Under the pieces are notes generated by a model, which saw nothing but the letters and a program-made list of their open reading frames with translations, made no database searches and had not been told where the DNA came from. From assembly GCF_003945595.2 (NCBI RefSeq), contig NW_024103873.1, forward strand, positions 248,001-312,000: 64,000 bases of DNA, given 5' to 3'. How positions within the stretch are numbered: position 1 is the stretch's first letter; every line of letters begins with the position of its first letter. This document shows, piece after piece, positions 1 through 11,150 of the stretch. A program made the position numbers and the translations under genes. The stretch comes from Pipra filicauda. Its lineage: Eukaryota; Chordata; Aves; Passeriformes; Pipridae.

Positions 1-1505
1 CAACTAGAGCTCAATCTGGCCATTGCTATGACAGTTAATTAAAAATGTGATTTTTTCTAAATACATCAATAACAAAAGGAGGGCCAAGGAAAATCTCCAT
101 TCTTTATTGGATGCAGGGGGGAACATTGTCACCAAAGACAAGGAAAAGGCTGACATAGGCAAGGCAAGGCAGATGCCTTTTTTCCCTCAGTCTTTGACAG
201 TAAGGCTGGTAATCCTCAGGGCCCCCTGAGCTGGTATACAGGGACAGAGAGCAGAATGGACCCCCTGCAACCCTGGAGGAAGTAGTTAGTGACTGGTTGA
301 ACCATTAAAACATCATAAGTCTATGGGACCAGATAGGATTCATCCATGGGTACTTAGGGAGCCATCAGAAGAGCTCACCAAACCATTCTTCATCATCTTG
401 TCATCAGTCCTGGCTCACCAGCTGCCAGATGACTGGAGGTTAGCCAATCTGATGCCCATCCATTGGATCCAGGGAACTATAGGCCTGTCAGCTTGACCTC
501 AGTGCCCGGGAAGATCATGGAACAGATCATCTCGGGTGTGATTATATGGCACGTACAGGACAGCCAGGGGATCAGGCCCAGCCAGCACAGGTTTAGGAAA
601 GGCAGGTCCTGTTTGACCAGCCTGGTCCTTCTATGACCAGGTGACCCATCTAGTGGGGGTCACCCCGCTGCAGATCCCTCCTTTGAAGAGGGATCTGGAC
701 ACTCTGGATCAATGGACTAAGGCCAACGGTGTGAGGTTCAACAAGGCCAAGTGCCAGGCCCTGCCTTTGGGTCACTACGACCCCACACAGCACTCCAGGC
801 TTTGGGCAGGGTGGCTGGAAAGCAGCTCAGTGGGAAAGGCCCTGGGGGCACTGGTGACCCCAGATGAACATGAGCTGGGTATGCCCAGGTGGGTAAGAAG
901 GCCAATGGCACCTGCCTTGTATCTAGAATAGTGTGGCCAGCAGGACCAGGGCAGTGATTATCCTCTGTGCTGGGCACTGCTGAGGCTGCACTTCGAATCC
1001 TGGGGTCAGATTTGGACCCCTCACTGCAAGAAATTGCAGTGCTGGAGCATGTCCAGAGAAGGGAACTGAGCTGGGGAAGGGTCTGGAGAGTGGGTCGTAT
1101 GAGGAGTGACTGAGAGAACTGGGGAGGCTCAACCTGGAGAAAAGGAGGCTCAGGGGGACCTTCTCACTCTCTCCAACTTCCTGACAGGAGGGGGGAGCCG
1201 GGGCGGGGGGTCGGGCTCTGCTCCCGGGGAACAAGGGACAGGAGGAGAGGGAATGGCCTCCAGCTGTGCCAGGGGAGGGGCAGGTTGGACATCAGGAGGA
1301 ATTTCTTCATGGAGAAGGTGTTCAGGCACTGGAAGGGGCTGCCCAGGGAGTGGTGAAGTCCCCATCCCTTGAAGTGTCCAAGGAAGGCCTGGCCGTGGCA
1401 CTCTGTGATCTGGACTGGGAGACAAGGTGGGAACTGGGCACAGGGTGGACTCGATGATCTTCGAAGTCTTTTCCAACCAAAATGATTCTATGATTTTATG
1501 ATCTC
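1..1505 (+). mobile_element. CR1 LINE fragment (partial reverse-transcriptase ORF to 3' end)
   Basis: From about position 45 the + strand translates, with many frameshifts, into CR1 ORF2 segments: NNKRRAKENLHSLLDAGGN near 66, then MGPDRIHPW, then DWRLANLMP, and later the C-terminal part. It ends with the CR1-type 3' terminus of ATTCTATGATTTTATGATCT at about 1482. Compared with the copy at 42.8-44.05 kb it jumps at about 655 from the 'VTHLV' region straight to the 'RDLDTLDQW' region, so roughly 350 bases including the catalytic FADD box are missing. It is long inactive. The left end is cut by the window or truncated near 45. Confidence 0.9.
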
Positions 1506-4500
1506 TGTGATAGCCATCCAGAAATTAGGATATCTTATATTCATCGGTGGTAATTACAAAGTATTAGCATAAGTTATGATATTAGTCTAAGGCAGTGAGT
1601 AAAGTTTCCTCTTGGGAGAAGCATTGAAGGAGTCTGCCTGGAGCTTTTGCTTCTTGTCAACAGTTGAAAGAACAGAAATAGTAATAAAGTAGTTGTGAAA
1701 AGCATGTGTTCTCCCTAGTTGGTTAACTTTGCAGTTGAGCCATGCCAGTTGAGCCATTGAGAGACCTCAGAAAGAGTTCTCATCATAGCTTTGGGTTTAT
1801 TTGCATACAGTCTCTTTCTTCATTGTGAGTAAACTCATGATTTTTGTATCAGGAGAATTTTGGGGAAAGTTGTTAGTTTTCTGAGTTTGTACCCAAGTCC
1901 ATCAACTAAAGTTTATGAAGCAGGGTTTGATTTGTTGGTTTAAAACTATGGTTTCCTTTATTTCGTGTATGAGCAGGAAAGATTGGACAGGCATTTATTA
2001 GATAAATAATATGGGAATATGGGAAAAGACTTGGAGTGAGGTGTCCTTTGTCCCAACTGTGCAGCCTCGTGCAGAAGGATGAAGATCAGGGCTTGACTCC
2101 ACAAAAAATGGAAGATATGGAAATAGTCTGCATGTGTTTAACAGGTCTTCAGCTTCAGTAGTAAGCTAGACTGAAGCATGTGGGGTCCTGCTCATCTCCA
2201 CTTCTTTTTTTCCTGGTGTCTTTGTTCCAACTATATGAGCCAGACTGAAATCATCTTTCTTCATGTGCTGAGCACAGTTTTGTCATTTTATGTTGCATTT
2301 TTAAAAATAGCTACAGCCAATGTCTGTCTTTCACTCCTGATGCATAGGTTCTGGCATGTCAGATGTCTCACAAAGCTTCGCTCTTCCTTTTTCAGGAGCT
2401 TCCTCTTTCCGCAGCCTGCTTATTTCACGTGACAGGGTCAGTTTTCTGCTGTCTCCTGATTAGATACACCTGCCCTTTCCTTTTCATGCCTATAACCCCT
2501 ATTACACACACACAACCTCCCCCACTAAACACACTTTCAGAAAGTTTAGGAAGTTAATCCCCTCAAAATGTTTTATCGTTAACCCAATAGGGGGGTTGGG
2601 TTGATTGGGGGGGGTGGTATTTTTTTCCCCCATATATAATAATCCTGCTGCATTTGTCAGGCTTTGTATAGAAACTGAGAAATGAGATTGTCATAGGATG
2701 GAAAATAATGTAATAGTTAAAATCTTACTGAGATACTTCACTTGCTCTTGTATTTCAAACAGTCCAAATTTAAATATTTCTGCATAGATCTTTTCTTGTA
2801 GAGGTAACCCAGTGAGCTGAGAAATCAGTATTGTGGTTGTTTGAAAAAGATTGAGCCTGCATGGATCCCATTTGGGTCTCCTGTACTTACAGCGCTTTTT
2901 GTGGGGGTAATGAGCTATGTGTGAAGATACAAACAAACAGAACAATATGGATGTTTGAAAGATAGGAAGTTAGCAGTACTTTGGTGAGCAGTTGTGTCCA
3001 CGTGAACTTTTATCCATGCCATGAAGGGTTGCTGTGACCCGTATGCAGGTCTCAGCACTTGGCCTTGTGGAACCTCCTCCTTCATTGGGGTTTTTAGCAA
3101 GGAAGTCCTTGTATGCTCTGCTGTCACCTGGGTGTGGTGCCAGCGTTGGTGTGGGAGCATGGCCATGGGGAGATCAAGTTATGGGAGCATGGCCATGGGG
3201 AGATCAAGTTATTCACTCTGAGTTCTATACAGAGAATTGATTTGGAACGTTTGGTGGAAGCCCTTGGCTGACACCTTCTGGCATCACTAAGGCAGACCAA
3301 CTTGGTTTAATTAAGTATCAAACTGTTAGGTGGATTTGCAGTTTTTGCCTTCATAGACCCAGACATTTCCAGGTTGCCATTTGCTTGTCTTAGGGTTACA
3401 GTAATGATGAGAGAAAGGATTTGCTGTCCTGCGATAGGATCCTCATAGAGCAGCTTTCTAAGGCTCACTTTCAATCCTGCTGCATCCTGCCAGGACTTCC
3501 CGTGTCCTCATCTCCTTGTCAGTTTTGACAATCATTTTCATAAATATTTCAAGTAACTTTGGATTTTGGTTAGCAACTTAAATCTATGTTCTGTTACTGT
3601 CCACGTTTTAAAAAATGACTACATATACTTTTGGGATAAGTTTACAGTCTTCAGTTTGCACTCGCATCAGTGTTTTCCAGTGATGATGTTGACCCCAAGA
3701 GTATCAAAAACCTACCAGCAGTAAACTTGCTTTTCCTGATTACTTATAGTGACTCTTTCCAAGTGCTTACACTGCTTTGCGCACTGCATGTTAACATAAA
3801 CAAGGCAGCAAGGTGCCACCTTTTCAGTATATATAGCAGTTGTGGAAGAATGAACAATTTCTCTCCAACTGTAAATAGTCTTCTAAAGCAGTAATTTATT
3901 TGCCAGAAACTTTTTTTTTTACAAATTCTTCTGTCCTAAACACCATGCAACACACATGGGACAAACACTTGTAAAAAGACAAAAGATGGAGATTTTTGTA
4001 ACATTAAAACCATGTGGAAAGTCTGCTGTGGCTCTGAACAGTATGTCCTATAAGGATGACTTTGGCTTTAACCCATTTCTCCAAAGAGCAAGCAATCTTA
4101 GCACCATAGTCTGTCTAGCGTTGGCTCTCCCGTTCAGCTTACATAGGTGGTAAGCATTTCATAAATTTTTTTGTCACTGATTGAAGTAAAACATCTTGTA
4201 GTTTTGGCTGTAAAAGACTGGAAATGTTAGATATGATTTTACTTTCAGCATCTGCGACTGAGTCGCGTTTGAACAGCGTCAACTTGCACAGTTCCTGTGA
4301 AGGGAGAGCTTGTATTCATTTGGGAGGGTGAAACAGGAGTTACCTGTACCCCGATAGCCAAGTGTACAAGAACCTCGATGGACACTGCACAAGGAGCATT
4401 TCCGGAAAACAGGAATCCATTCTCTTTCTTAGAAGTGGCGCTGCACAGCCTGGAGCCACAGGTCCGTGCTCCCAGCAGAGCCAGCTGGAGCTGTGTCGGT

Positions 4501-6414
4501 GTGGCTGGGGCAGCCCCAGCTCCGGGCCGGCCATGCCGCTCTCCTCGTCCCAGCCAAAAAGCCTGCCCGACGTTGGGGCTCTGCAGAGTGAAAGGGTTGC
4601 ACTGGTTACATCTTTCAGCAAGATAAGATACTGGCCTGTCACTGTGATGGCTTAATGCAGGTTGAGCTAAGTCAAGAGTAGGCTGAGGATTGTTTCACAA
4701 GCTCAGAAATTAATCTTCAGTTGCTTAATTGCCCTGGAAACCCATGCAGTGCCAGGCGCTGCTTCCCCTGGCTGGGAACAGTGACCTTTGTGCAGCAGAG
4801 AGTGGTGTTAGGCTCCAAGTCTTGTTTGTGGGCAAAGGATGCACAGTCTATGTAAGGAGAACCAGGAATTTAATTTTAGTATAACTGAAATCTGAAGAAT
4901 CTAATCATTATTAGTCTAGATTTCATTGTTACATGAAAAAAGTATTATTGCTGTCAAAATGTTATACACACCCTTGTTACTTTATAGTCCCTTCCTCAGG
5001 TTATACTCACCCTTCCACTGTTCCTCTGGTTCTACAGTTGGTGATGTCACTCTGGGCAGGGTAGAGGTGTGCAAGTACCTCAGGTTGTCAACATCTGGAG
5101 CCCTTCACTGGGAGGTTACTTGATTGCTCAATTACAAGGCTAAAAGTTGAACCTTCTGTAGGCAGTGCTGTTGAAACTCAGCCTTACATCTTCTGCTGAC
5201 ACACTTGAGTCATGATAGAGCAAGCTCCGGAGACACATGCGTGCTGTAACAGGCTGCAGAGCCACTGCAACTGTGTAACCGATGTTTTTAACAGGTCCAC
5301 ATCTTCCACAGTAGAATACCATGCAAGATCATCCCCAAATCTCCCTTAGGACCATAGATGATTCCAGTAGAATGGTGATTTTGTGCAATTAGGAAAGGGG
5401 CTGAACCATCTTTATCCACATTGTCTTTAACTCTGGTGATGTCACCAAAATTAAAGATAATGCTGTGTTTGCCTGTTGTTCACTGTAGCAGCACTGTCTG
5501 TGACAGTTGCTGTGCTAATATCAAATTCCATGGCAACTCAAAAACCTTTCAAGTAATTTCTAATTGTAGGTTTGACTGTGATATGTATCTTATTTTTAAT
5601 CATTTTTGCAATGTTGTCATGAGGGCTTTCTGAAGCAATTCTGTGGTAATTCTAACCGTAATTTAGTTGGAAATTAGGGTTGAAATAATAAAACTTGGGC
5701 TTTTCTCCTGCAGTAGCCCATGTAGCTCCTTTGTTATTTTTTTGAATGAAAGGAAAGTGGGTGGTGGAGAGGAGAAAGGTCAGTGATACTGTGGCACTGC
5801 CAGGGTGCTCGGATCAGGCAGGGCTGTGGCACCTCCGCCTGTGTTAATCTGCCAGGTGCAGTTTGCAGGTGGAAGTCCTGAATAAAAGAGCTGATCTAAT
5901 TGCCTGGTCCCACAGTGTGCAGGAAGGAAGGAGATTTTACTGGGATGTGTTCAAATACTTTGTGAAGATGGGAAGGCCATGACTTTCCTGGAGAGAAGCG
6001 GAAAGCTGCTGTACTCAGGCAGCAAACTAGTACTGCCAGGAACAGAAATGCGGTCCCTGGTAAAACTGGAAGTCGTTTTTACTCTAAGCCATGCTATGTC
6101 TATGTCCCACTTTCTGCCAGGACCGAAAGTGTGCAGGACAGGTGAGTCATACACAAAGTAAGACTGCCTGAACTAAAGCAGACATGGAGACCTGGGCTTG
6201 GAGGCCTGGGCAGGCAGTGGTAGGGGCTGAGGGGTGTGAGGACATGGTGATGGCAGCTGCAGTCCCTGTCAACAGTCAGGGCACTGTGGTGAGGGACATA
6301 GGCTTCTCTTTGCCTCTCAATCAACTTTGTGAACTTGCTGAGAATTCTCTTAAGTGAGGATGGCATCTTTTAAATATGTGAGTGTTCTGGTGATCCTTAA
6401 ATTTGAAGGGCTTT
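1506..6414. other. Unannotated stretch (no gene seen)
   Basis: Mostly AT-rich single-copy sequence with short chance frames. The only structures noted are a short CA microsatellite near 2503-2515, a G-run near 2590-2620 and an exact 30-bp tandem duplication at 3153-3212. I see no exon with convincing splice sites and no CpG island. It may be intron of the long TMCC1 isoform. Confidence 0.5.
3153..3212 (+). repeat. 30-bp perfect tandem duplication
   Basis: The unit beginning GGGAGCATGGCCATGGGG and ending AAGTTAT occurs twice back to back (3153-3182, 3183-3212) with no mismatch, indicating a recent duplication. The unit contains a palindromic CCATGG / GGCC core. Confidence 0.95.
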
Positions 6415-6545
6415 GATACTGGCAGAGGCTGCCCAGAGCAGCTGTGGCTGCCCCAAACCTGGAAGTATTGAAGGCCAGGTTGGACAGGGCCTGGAGCAAA
6501 CTGAGAGAGTGGAAGGGGGTGGAATGAGATGACCTGTGAAATGCC
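6415..6545 (+). mobile_element. CR1 LINE 3'-end fragment
   Basis: Reads as the near-3' part of CR1 (GAGGCTGCCCAGAGCAGCTGTGG, then GAAGGCCAGGTTGGACAGGGCCTGGAGC, then the GGAATGAGATGACC region). The final short-repeat terminus is missing: sequence passes directly into the GC-rich repeat that follows. Confidence 0.75.
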
Positions 6546-6589
6546 AGCCCAGTCAGTGACAGGAAAAGGTGCTGGGGTGGTTTGGTACC

Positions 6590-7303
6590 AGTGCAGGTGT
6601 AGTGGTGCAGGTGTGGCAGGTTGGTGCAGGTGGTTTGGTTTGGCGCAGGTGTGGCAGTTTGATGGCCTTGCGGCAGCTGGCTCAGGTGTGACACTTTGGT
6701 GGCCTTGCGGCGCTTTGGCACAGGTGTGGCAGTTTGGTGGCTCAGGTGTGGCAGTTTGGTGGCTCAGGTGTGGCAGTTTGGGTGCTCGGGTGTGGCAGTT
6801 TGGTGGCTCGGGCGTGGCAGTTTGGGGGCTCGGGTGTGGCAGTTTGGGGGCTCGGGTGTGGCAGTTTGGGTGCTCGGGTGTGGCAGTTTGGTGGCTCGGG
6901 CGTGGCAGTTTGGGGGCTCGGGCGTGGCAGTTTGGTGGCTCGGGTGTGGCAGTTTGGGGGCTCGGGCGTGGCAGTTTGGTGGCTCGCAGTCGGGTGTGGC
7001 AGTTTGGTGGCTCGGGCGTGGCAGTTTGGGGGCTCGGGTGTGGCAGTTTGGGGGCTCGGGTGTGGCAGTTTGGGTGCTCGGGTGTGGCAGTTTGGTGGCT
7101 CGGGCGTGGCAGTTTGGGGGCTCGGGCGTGGCAGTTTGGTGGCTCGGGTGTGGCAGTTTGGGGGCTCGGGCGTGGCAGTTTGGGGGCTCGGGTGTGGCAG
7201 TTTGGGGGCTCGGGTGTGGCAGTTTGGGGGCTCGGGTGTGGCAGTTTGATGGCTCGGGCGTGGCAGTTTGGGGGCTCGGGCGTGGCAGTTTGGGGGCTCG
7301 GGT
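6590..7303 (+). repeat. 22-bp G-rich minisatellite, 26 ordered units with a duplicated 8-unit block
   Basis: A degenerate lead-in (6590-6725) precedes 26 units from 6726 to 7303, each GTGGCAGTTTGGNGGCTCGG plus two bases. The period is exactly 22 except unit 12 (6968-6995), which carries a six-base insertion (GCAGTC). Units differ at three positions: GGTGGC/GGGGGC/GGGTGC, CTCAGG/CTCGGG and final T/C. Because 22 is not a multiple of three, all three frames stay open for long distances on both strands, producing long artefactual open frames of Gly/Trp/Val or Pro/Thr/His composition. These are not genes. G-runs in every unit give strong G-quadruplex potential on the + strand. Confidence 0.97.
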
Positions 7304-7440
7304 GTCCCCCCGGCACTGACCCGCCGCTCGGTCCCGTAGGGGGCGCTGCGAGCGCGCGGCCGGAGCGAACGTGGGGATCCGTGGAAAATCCCCGGGATAC
7401 ACTGTGGGAGCGGTGCAACCTAATAACCCGGGAAAACAGT
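7304..7440. other. Short CpG-rich patch after the minisatellite
   Basis: About 130 bases contain many CpGs (for example GCGCTGCGAGCGCGCGGCCGG) right after the last repeat unit. It could be a small CpG island or an unrecognised non-coding exon; no start exon with donor could be built. Confidence 0.4.
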
Positions 7441-10400
7441 ACTCAAACACTGTCCTTGCCTCCGGTGCTGTTCTCTACGGTAGCCCATAGCCTGCCCTAT
7501 GCAGAGAGCTCGGGGCTCACAGTAACGAATCCAGAACACCGAGGCATCTTTAAATGTTTTCTTTTGAAATATATAACAAATAAGCTGAAAGGGTTGATCC
7601 TGAGAATGTGTAGCTTTCAAGGCATGCAAATTTTATCTTCCAAACCTGCAGTAAGAAAATGTCTCTCCTGTTGGTTATTCCAAAAGGTCCCTCTGTAAGA
7701 GGTTATCAGTAAGATGCCTTTCTCTTCATTTACATGTGTAAAGCATTGATGTAACACTCATACATACATGTTTCTGCTAGCTTTATATAATGCTAAAAGA
7801 TAATTTTAAAAAAACTGCTAAAAACTATGAATTTGATCTATAAGTAAAAAGCTGTAGAAGATTGCATGAGAGGGATATTAAAACAATTCAGTTCTTACTG
7901 AACATTTTTTAAAAGAAAATCAGTTATAAAATATTTTGTACTAAGGATTAATTCTAATTATGTTTTGTGTTCTCATGAAAGGATGTAATTTTAGAGGCAT
8001 TAGTTTATTAGGTCAAGTTCATTTTAAATTCGAAAATAAAATTTGATGGCTTTTACTGAAATCTGAATTTTTTCCATCATGTTCCTGAATAAAGAGGTAA
8101 GAATTCACCAATTAAGGTATTATACAGGAATGAATTGCTGTAGGAAGATAATGTTAGGGGAAAAAAAGTGACAATAGCCCAGTGACAGGGGGCTAAGGCA
8201 AAGAGCTGCATGTGTCTCTGGTCAGAGCAGGAGCCATTCATTAACTGTGGAGATCATAAACATCAGTTTGGAAATGCTGAGTGTGAGGCCTTGGCTCCAG
8301 AGACAAAGGAGAATGTTGCTATCATCAGTTTTGCTAATCTGCCAGTCCCATCTCAGTCTGATGTGGATTATATCGCAGCCAGCTGGCTCCATTCCTTATC
8401 TGTATCTCTGTCTCACCCAGACTCTGAGCCACGGGGCCTGGGAGGGAAGGGAGAGGGACAGCTGGGTGTCCACAGAGGAAGTGAGGCACCCCTGTGTCCC
8501 AGGTGATGGACAGCAGAGGTACTGGGTACTTGGGACCTTGGGCACTGAGCCCAGCGGGTAGGAGGGTGAGAGGGTGATTACCCAGAGATGCTGGTATCTG
8601 CTGTCAGGCAGGTGGAGACAGGGAGGTTTGGTTGCAGCAGATAAGGTGGCAGGGCTGACTGGGCACCCCAGCTGCCTGTGTTCCAGCATTTTGCTCCAGC
8701 ACTGTGGTGGACTCCCACAGTGCATCACTGACTGACTGCGTGTGTGTGCACTCTCACTCATTCTCACACGCACTCGCCCTGCTGGTCTCTGCAGCAGTAG
8801 GCACGTGAGCTTGCCCGGCATGGAGGCTGTTCAAGGTGGTGGTATAGATTTTCTGCAGTAGGAATTGAACGGTGTGCACGAGGCTTCTGAATATAGCCAA
8901 ACTGTAGAACAAGAAGTACTGACCCAGTTCAGGGAGGAGGAGGAGGATGCAGCTGCTAGATGCAGAATCCCCTGAGAATCTGGCGTGTGCTCTGACAGCA
9001 CAAGGAGGTGTTTCTAGGGTCCCAGTCCCCTCAGTTTCCTGTGCTGTTAACTCTACGTGGTTATTATAAAAGTAAGGCCTGGGAACTGGGTAACGTACTT
9101 TCTATATATTTCAAAAAAACAAGATCATTTTGAACAGGAGTCCAAGTTCTGGCAGGGAACACTTCCTCTGTACAGAACACATATCTGTGTTTGAAACCTC
9201 CAAGTTACCTCTGACTGGGCAGTATGCTACCAAATCCTGCTTTAATTTCAAAACTGGGGTTTGGTGCTGAAGAATGCATCTATTGATATTACTTTTGGAT
9301 GACAGTTATAAAATAAACACCTCTGTGTAATCTTTTCGTAACTTTCCGATTGAGGTCTATTTAGAGAACCTCCCTGACCCTTCTCATAACTTTCCACGGC
9401 CCAACTGCAAATGTCTCCTCTAGCCTCCAAGTTATCTGATGACTTAAAAAAAGGCTAAAAACATTTTCCTTAACAAGGCAAATATTCTGGCCTAAGACAC
9501 CTTCATTTTTCTACAACTGTGCAACCGTGTATGGCAGTGACTTGTACTTACCCAGTACATTCCATAGAGAGGAAATCTGTGTTGAGCCAGTGCACAACTG
9601 ACTCCTAAGAGCCAGGTGCACACCACAGCGATATGTGCCGTGCCATCTGGGGTGCTAGGTTTGTCATAGCTGGAGCATGCCATGGCATCTTTCTGACCAC
9701 TGTGCCAGTGCTTGCTACCCACTGAAACTAAGGCCTGAGAAGAGTGCTGGTGAGCAGCACAGTGCTGGGCAATCCAGCCTTGCCCTGATACCAAGTCAAA
9801 ACTCAGCTGGGACATGCTCTGCCATGGGAGTTGTTCTGATTCAGTAGTTTTGCTGATAGTCTAGAGTTATTCAGAAACTATTTTCCTATGTAAGTAAGTC
9901 CAGATATACTGCAGGGATCAATGCTATAGCCATTTCAGTGTAATGCAAAAAGGAGCCCTCCACTTTGGGTGCAGGAGGCAATTACAAAAGGAGTTGGAAA
10001 TAAAATCCTAAGAAGTTCAAAATTAAAATGCTGAGACAGGACTACTTGAGAAAAGGACTTGTTTCCAGAGATTTCAAGCTCCTTGTGTTTTGGGTTTTCA
10101 GTTTCCTTCCTCAGTTTAGGAGCATCCTGGCAGCTGCCTGAGAGCTGGCCCCATCTGCGTGGCACAGACTGGCACTGTGCATGTGCTGTCTGCTGGACTC
10201 CTGCAGTCCCTCAGGGCATTGCTGCCAACTGAGATTAGAGCCCTGCAATCCCCTTTTCTGCAAGAACATGGTACCGTGTCCATCAGTCACCAGTTCTGGG
10301 GGGTGAGGGAGAACACTTTCAGGATCCCAAAGGTGCCCTTGTCAAGGCATTTGAAGAACTGCAGGTGTACGTGTTTCACCACAGATCTTTATTGCATATT

Positions 10401-10479
10401 TATGATGGAGAGAGAGAAATATTTTCTTGAATTACTTTCTAGTGATTACAGCAGGGTCTTCTGTGCTGATTCCCGGGGA
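7441..10479. other. Unannotated stretch upstream of promoter A
   Basis: AT-rich from 7700 to 8160, then mixed composition. Short frames occur on both strands but none has support. A GGA-rich run is at 8935-8947 and a TG/CA-rich patch at 8735-8775. Regulatory elements for promoter A may lie here, but I can name none. Confidence 0.45.
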
Positions 10480-10806
10480 AGAGCTGACACTCCCGTGCGA
10501 CAGCGTGCCAAGGGAGCGGGAGCTGCGCGCGGCCGGTGGGGCTCGGTGGGAGCGCTGGGCCGGAGGCCGCCCTTCACGGGGGCCCCGCGGCGGGGTTCGG
10601 CAGACCCGCGGGGCCGGGCCTTCCCGGCGGCGGGGCCGGGGCGGGGCCGGGGCGGGGCGGGGCGGGTGTGCCAGTGCCCGCCCCCCGCGGCGGGAGCGCC
10701 CTGCCCTGCCCTGCCCCGCCCTGTCTGCCCCGCCCTGCCCGCCCCGGCCGGGCGCTGCTCGGGGCAGTGCGGGGCCAGGACGCGGGGCCGGCCGCGGCAC
10801 CCGAGG

Positions 10807-10824
10807 ATGCGCAGCCCCCGCTGA
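10807..10824 (+). promoter_or_regulatory. Upstream ORF (MRSPR-stop) before TMCC1 start exon A
   Basis: An ATG at 10807 opens a five-codon frame that stops at TGA 10822-10824, 44 bases before the start-exon-A ATG. Its context is fair (G at -3, C at +4). If transcription starts upstream of 10807, ribosomes would meet this uORF first, and its short length would favour reinitiation. Whether it is in the mRNA depends on a start site that cannot be seen here. Confidence 0.45.
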
Positions 10825-10868
10825 GCTGCCGGCCCCTGCCCGCCGCGCCGCCCGGCCCCCGGCGGACC

Positions 10869-10907
10869 ATGGTGCAGCGCTTCAGCCTCCGCAGGCAGCT
10901 CTCGAAG
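10869..10907 (+). CDS. TMCC1: TMCC1 start exon A (N-terminus MVQRFSLRRQLSK)
   Basis: Short coding start exon: ATG at 10869 in a strong Kozak context (ACCATGG), 13 codons, then the donor AAG|GTGGGT at 10908. It ends in phase 0 and joins in frame to the ATC codon at 49250, giving a predicted 474-residue TMCC1. The encoded N-terminus is basic and amphipathic (R4, R8, R9, K13) with no signal peptide, fitting a protein whose N-terminal domain stays cytosolic. I recall a vertebrate TMCC1 isoform with this N-terminus but could not check it. It lies in a dense CpG island with GC boxes and no obvious TATA box, suggesting a broadly active promoter. A five-codon upstream ORF lies 45 bases before the ATG. 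The following intron would be about 38 kb and skips start exons B and C. Confidence 0.88.
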
Positions 10908-11150
10908 GTGGGTGCGTGCCGGGGGTCCCGACAGAGCCGCGCCAGCTCGGGAGCGGCCCCGCCTTTGTTCTCGCCGGCACAGACACAAAGGCGGGGCGCG
11001 GCAGCGATGCCGGTCCTGGGGGTCGGGGCAGCCTCGGCGCCGGGCCGGGGGCGTGTGGGAGGGGGCCGCGGAACCCGCGGGTGTGCCCGAGGGGGGCTGT
11101 GGCAGCGCTCGCTCGTGGGCTTTGGCCTGGGCAGAACGGCCTCAGCGGTG

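Larger units (their letters stand above)
10480..11150 (+). promoter_or_regulatory. CpG-island promoter A of TMCC1
   Basis: About 670 bases of very GC-rich, CpG-dense sequence surround start exon A, against an AT-rich background on both sides. A run of GC boxes (GGGGCGGGG type) at 10631-10666 is expected to bind Sp1/KLF factors, and a C-rich counterpart follows at 10678-10748. No TATA box is evident. The position over a start codon and splice donor supports a promoter. The long overlapping open frames on both strands here reflect lack of AT-rich stop codons, not genes. Confidence 0.8.

Noticed and set aside
6321..7698. Very long open frames on both strands (up to 389 codons, Gly/Trp/Val-rich or Pro/Thr/His-rich)
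   Set aside because: They are produced by the 22-bp repeat, whose non-triplet period keeps all frames open and translates to the same motif in each. No promoter, splice sites or unique-sequence coding support exists.
9492..9815. 107-codon minus-strand frame
   Set aside because: No domain, promoter or splice sites recognised; it lies in ordinary non-coding sequence.
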